This document shows positions 61,019-64,000 of a stretch of DNA of 64,000 bases, piece after piece; within the stretch, counting starts at the first letter, position 1, and each line of letters opens with the position of its first letter. The translations under genes and the position numbers were made by a program. The stretch covers positions 8,895,501-8,959,500 of the forward strand of contig JAYKKT010000089.1 of the NCBI GenBank assembly GCA_036023115.1, written 5' to 3'. The DNA comes from Brasenia schreberi (lineage: Eukaryota > Streptophyta > Magnoliopsida > Nymphaeales > Cabombaceae). The notes beneath the pieces are model-generated. The model did no database searches. It was not told where the DNA came from and saw nothing but the letters and a program-made list of their open reading frames with translations.

Positions 61019-61200
61019 AGGTAGATGACCTTGACGATAATGCCAAATACTAATAATTGTGTCTTGAGTACTTGCAGCTAAAGTATTGTAAGAAGCAGTA
61101 TGTTGAAGGTTGTCGTCTTCCAGGATATATAATCCCCTCGGTAGACTACCATGACCAAATATTTTCTCCGTCTTGAGATCGTGAAACACACCGCCAGTAG
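61019..61200 (-). pseudogene. Copia GAG-pre-integrase remnant
   Basis: On the minus strand LPRGLYILEDD is followed by ISIWHYRQGHLPLS, the GAG-pre-integrase zinc-region signature (WHxRLGHxS). It is cut immediately afterwards by the inserted element at 60303-61018. Confidence 0.8.
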
Positions 61201-61594
61201 GATGAAATGTTATACTACAATTCAGTATACGGGTTAATGCACTGACTGAAAGTAGATTTATAGGAAAGCTTGGAACATGATAGACTGATTTTAAATCTCT
61301 AAAGCATGTGAGTACACTTTCTTATCCAATCATATAGGATGTAAGCCATCGACCAACTTAATTGACTCTCATGTTTTAAGAAGATGATATTCTGAAAAAT
61401 ATGATGACTCTCCTACCATGTGATCAGTAGCACCAGAATCAATAATTCAAGTTTTCGAATGAAAAGGAGAAAATTTGTTATCCTTCACAGTATGTGATAA
61501 TGTGTCGCTTGAGCTAATGTAGCTTGAGAAAAGGAGTGAAATTTTTTAGATAATTTTGTTTCTAGACCTTATTCTCTTAATAAGTTCTTGAATG

Positions 61595-62560
61595 CTATCT
61601 TATTGGGCGTTGGATTTTCAACAATATGGGCAGAGTTGTTTCGAGATCTAGAAAAATCAGGTCGATCATGTAATTCCCAATAATTTTCTGTATAATGTCT
61701 TGACTTTCCACAGTGAGAACACACAATTTTATCCTTCTCGACAGAATAGAAATGGCCATGCCCACGTCCACGATTTTGTTGCCCTCTTCCATGATAATGT
61801 GAGTTTTCTCCCTTTGTTTGAAGTGTATGTTATTCGTAATAATGGAGTTATCCTTCTCAAGATTTCTGCGATATTCTTCTCGAATCAATAATGAATATAC
61901 CGTTGCCAAGTGAAAGAAGTTCTTTCCTGCTCAAAATGTTAATCTTTATTTGATTCAAACTCTGAATTTACACCCTACAACAAATCAAAGACTTTCTTCT
62001 TCTTAATTTCAACATTTCTTTCGGTGTAACAAGAAGAACATTTTATATTTGTATAGAAAAGTAGTTCATCCCATAATCCTCAAAGATTCACATAGTACTC
62101 ACTAATAGAACGAGTTTATTGTTTACATTTTCTTATTTTTTTCAATATCTCGTACTCCTTTGCAACATTCTTTTTTCTAAAATAAGCTTCAGAGACTGCA
62201 CACTAAATTTCATGAGCGGATTCAAGAAACATAAATGTTTTTGCTATTAATGGGATCATAGACTGAAGTAACCATGATGATATAAATGCATATTCTCTTC
62301 TCCAACTAGAATTCTGTGAATCATATGTATCTGGACTCAGAATTTGACCCATTAGGTGAGCCCATCTCTACCTTGCTATGACAACTAGTTCCACGGACCT
62401 TGACCATTCCAAGTAGTTTCTGTCATCTAACTTTGCTGTTATAATCTAAAAGTTTTCGACTTTTTCATTTGTGGAATGTTCATATGTCATGAAGGGGTTA
62501 TTAACCCCCTTTCCTTTACTCGTCATTTATCAAAAAATCCAATTAGACTGACTTATCCCA
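61595..62560 (-). pseudogene. Copia gag with mutated zinc knuckle
   Basis: In minus-strand order, with stops and frameshifts: SSWRREYAFISSWLLQSM and TFMFLESAHEI (about 62330-62190), KCKQ...SEYYVNLxGLWDEL (about 62130-62070), then CSHCGKSRHYTENY near 61680. The latter is a CX2CX4HX4C zinc knuckle with the last Cys replaced by Tyr. Gag forms the particle core and binds RNA. This copy is not translatable as one protein. Confidence 0.8.
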
Positions 62561-63098
62561 ATTAGTTTTATCGAAACAAAGGGATATTCTTCAACACAAT
62601 GAGTGTTTCACGTGTAACACAAGGGACTGATTACCAGCCTATCAGTTCTCTGACGTTGGAGTTACTCCCCTATCACGGACTGTGGAGCACATGCTATGAC
62701 AACCAGTTTCATCTCTCTGGATAAAACCAATTTCCCCCAATCAGTTGCTTAAGCAGTCCAAGTCTATGTTCAATTTGAGTAGGTCTGCTGGTGGAGGGTT
62801 CCACTTACTATCTTCCTGCTGCCTCTCGATCACCAGCCTATCATCTATTCCAGTCTCCAGTTGTCGACGCCACACTGCAGTTCATCGATTCCAGCCTCCT
62901 GCTGTCAACGCCACCCTGCAGTTCACACCACTCTGTTGTTCACACTAGCATTGAGCAGTTTTGTGTAGAAACAATGATTCGTCTTCACCAGTGGAGTTTC
63001 AAATTATCATCTTCTTCACAGTTCACTTGATTTAATCTTAAAAACTGATCTTCTTTCTCCAAAATCTTGATTTAAATGCCTTATAGACTCTGCTATCA

Positions 63099-63361
63099 TG
63101 TTATAAATATCAATTCATTAAAGAAGAAAAACTAAGTCTTGGCATCCCTCCAATTTGTCCAGGGCAGATTCTCGGCGCCCACACCCTGGCTGCCGTCCTT
63201 CTCTCTTTCTTTTCTTATTCCACTAATACACTAAACTCTAATCACCCTATTTAAAGTAAATCTAACTTGAATGACTGATCTATCCCTAATATTAATTAAG
63301 TACTACTAAAGAGAGATAGAGTATGAAAAGAACCATAACGAGTCTACTATAATCTCTAACA
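63099..63361 (-). repeat. Copia 5' LTR
   Basis: 263 bp, TG...CA, adjoining the primer-binding site, hence the 5' LTR of the minus-strand element. It contains an extra GGCATCCCTCCAATTTG-type segment relative to the 3' LTR. Confidence 0.9.
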
Positions 63362-63535
63362 GTTTGCGTCCTTCAACTTTCCTACATATATGTATATGTA
63401 TTTATGTGTGTATATGCATGTGTTGGGGAAGTCATGATATCATTATATTATTGCGTGTATGAAACAACATAGATAAATGTCCATCTGCATGGATGCATGA
63501 GGCTTTCGTTGGCTATAAGTTGCTTTGTTCATTTA
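63362..63535 (+). other. kinase intron continuation
   Basis: Intronic sequence after the Copia element, with a TATG-rich stretch near 63386-63420. The next kinase exon (expected to encode GNIL...DFG) is not seen here or in the rest of the window. Confidence 0.5.
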
Positions 63536-63886
63536 AGTTCATTAATTTTGTGTAGAACAAACTCGGAAAAGAATAATTGATAAATGTCAAATACATTTTA
63601 TGATTTTGAAAAATTACTTCTACATGCTTGCGAGATGCATGTTGGTGGGACACATTCATCAAGTCTTCTAGCAAGCTGTTAATTTCATGATGAAAAATGA
63701 TATAATATTGAGTTCATTAATTTTGTGTTGAACAAACTCGGAAAAGAATAATTGATAAATGTCAAATACATTTTATGATTTTGAAAAATTACTTCTACAT
63801 GCCTGCCAGATGCATGTTGATGGGACACATCCATAAAGTCTTCTACCAAACTGTTAATTTCATGATGAAAAATGATATAATATTGT
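63536..63886. repeat. tandem duplication, period 175
   Basis: Two direct copies starting AGTTCATTAATTTTGTG at about 63536 and 63711 run nearly identically for 175 bases, both ending GATATAATATTG. They differ at a handful of positions (e.g. CTTGCGAG versus CTGCCAG). It is intronic, non-coding and recent. Confidence 0.92.
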
Positions 63887-64000
63887 TGCCATGTTCTGTT
63901 GTCTTATCCTCGTGCCTATTGTGCTTCGGGAGTCATATTACCTAGATAATTTCTATTGTCACGAAACACTTCCTCATCTGTATGTTATATTAAAATCAGA

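Larger units (their letters stand above)
55669..63361 (-). mobile_element. Copia LTR retrotransposon, nested and dead
   Basis: Two LTRs (55669-55918 and 63099-63361) each start TGTTATAAATATC and end TCTCTAACA (reading +). Orientation is minus. Inside the left LTR boundary lies a polypurine tract (GAGGGGGAG in minus sense, 55919-55927). Inside the right LTR lies a primer-binding site TGATAGCAGAGTC (63086-63098), related to the usual TGGTATCAGAGC initiator-Met site. In minus order: gag, zinc knuckle, GAG-pre-integrase, integrase and RNase H. The reverse-transcriptase core is missing, its place taken by an RTE LINE copy (56668-59295). A 716-bp TIR element also sits between GAG-pre-integrase and integrase. 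The LTRs differ by many substitutions and an indel, so the insertion is not recent. No clean 5-bp target duplication was seen. Confidence 0.92.

Noticed and set aside
62745..63030. Ser/His-rich open frames upstream of the Copia gag on the plus strand
   Set aside because: They lie between the 5' LTR/PBS and gag of a minus-strand Copia element, i.e. its untranslated leader read backwards.
55664..63366. 5-bp target-site duplication for the Copia element
   Set aside because: Left flank GATTT and right flank GTTTG do not match; either mutated or altered by later rearrangement, so not claimed.
1..64000. CRISPR arrays, bacterial operons, viral genomes, rRNA genes
   Set aside because: No spaced direct-repeat arrays, ribosomal RNA or viral coding signatures seen; split genes and plant transposons show nuclear plant DNA.

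Overview
This window is nuclear DNA of a flowering plant. Its genes are split by GT-AG introns, intergenic DNA is AT-rich, AT/GA/CT microsatellites are long, and degraded plant transposons are abundant (RTE-clade LINEs, a Copia LTR element, several hAT-type elements, tRNA-derived SINE-like pieces). The species cannot be fixed from the sequence; introns of 4 to more than 9 kb filled with repeats suggest a moderately large, repeat-rich genome.

Three protein-coding genes, all on the + strand, are well supported. (1) A complete eight-exon gene at 11988-21215 encodes a 647-residue PERK-type proline-rich, extensin-like receptor kinase. (2) A complete six-coding-exon gene at 33095-35535 encodes a 363-residue SRO protein (inactive-PARP plus RST domains, RCD1-related). 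(3) The first two coding exons (49823-54563) belong to a STE20-like kinase of the BLUS1 type, whose remaining exons must lie beyond base 64000. The three have no operon-like relationship.

Layout. 1-3483: no protein gene recognised, but a telo-box/TATA-like pair lies upstream of two related C/D-box snoRNA-like sequences. 3484-3779 (-): orphan C-terminal exon of a cinnamoyl-CoA-reductase-like protein. 4486-8498: a ~2 kb tandem duplication carrying RTE 3' ends, bounded by the 6-bp microhomology TAACCA. 8499-11987: SINE-like pieces and the PERK upstream region. 11988-21215: PERK, with a nearly full-length dead RTE LINE in a 5.6 kb intron. 21216-31475: a transposon graveyard with RTE fragments, hAT-type elements with 8-bp target duplications, and duplicated microsatellites. 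31476-35535: SRO promoter/leader and gene. 37440-42565: a 5.1 kb hAT element with a perfect 8-bp target duplication and a decayed BED-finger transposase. 42566-47190: non-coding repeats. 47190-64000: leader and 5' part of the BLUS1-like gene. Its introns hold a MITE, an L1 remnant, and a 7.7 kb Copia element on the minus strand that contains an RTE LINE copy and a 716-bp TIR element.

The main interest lies in transposon and duplication history (nested insertions, reciprocal CpG-type nonsense changes in two LINE copies, tandem duplications with visible breakpoints) and in the possible snoRNA locus. No unprecedented protein system was found.
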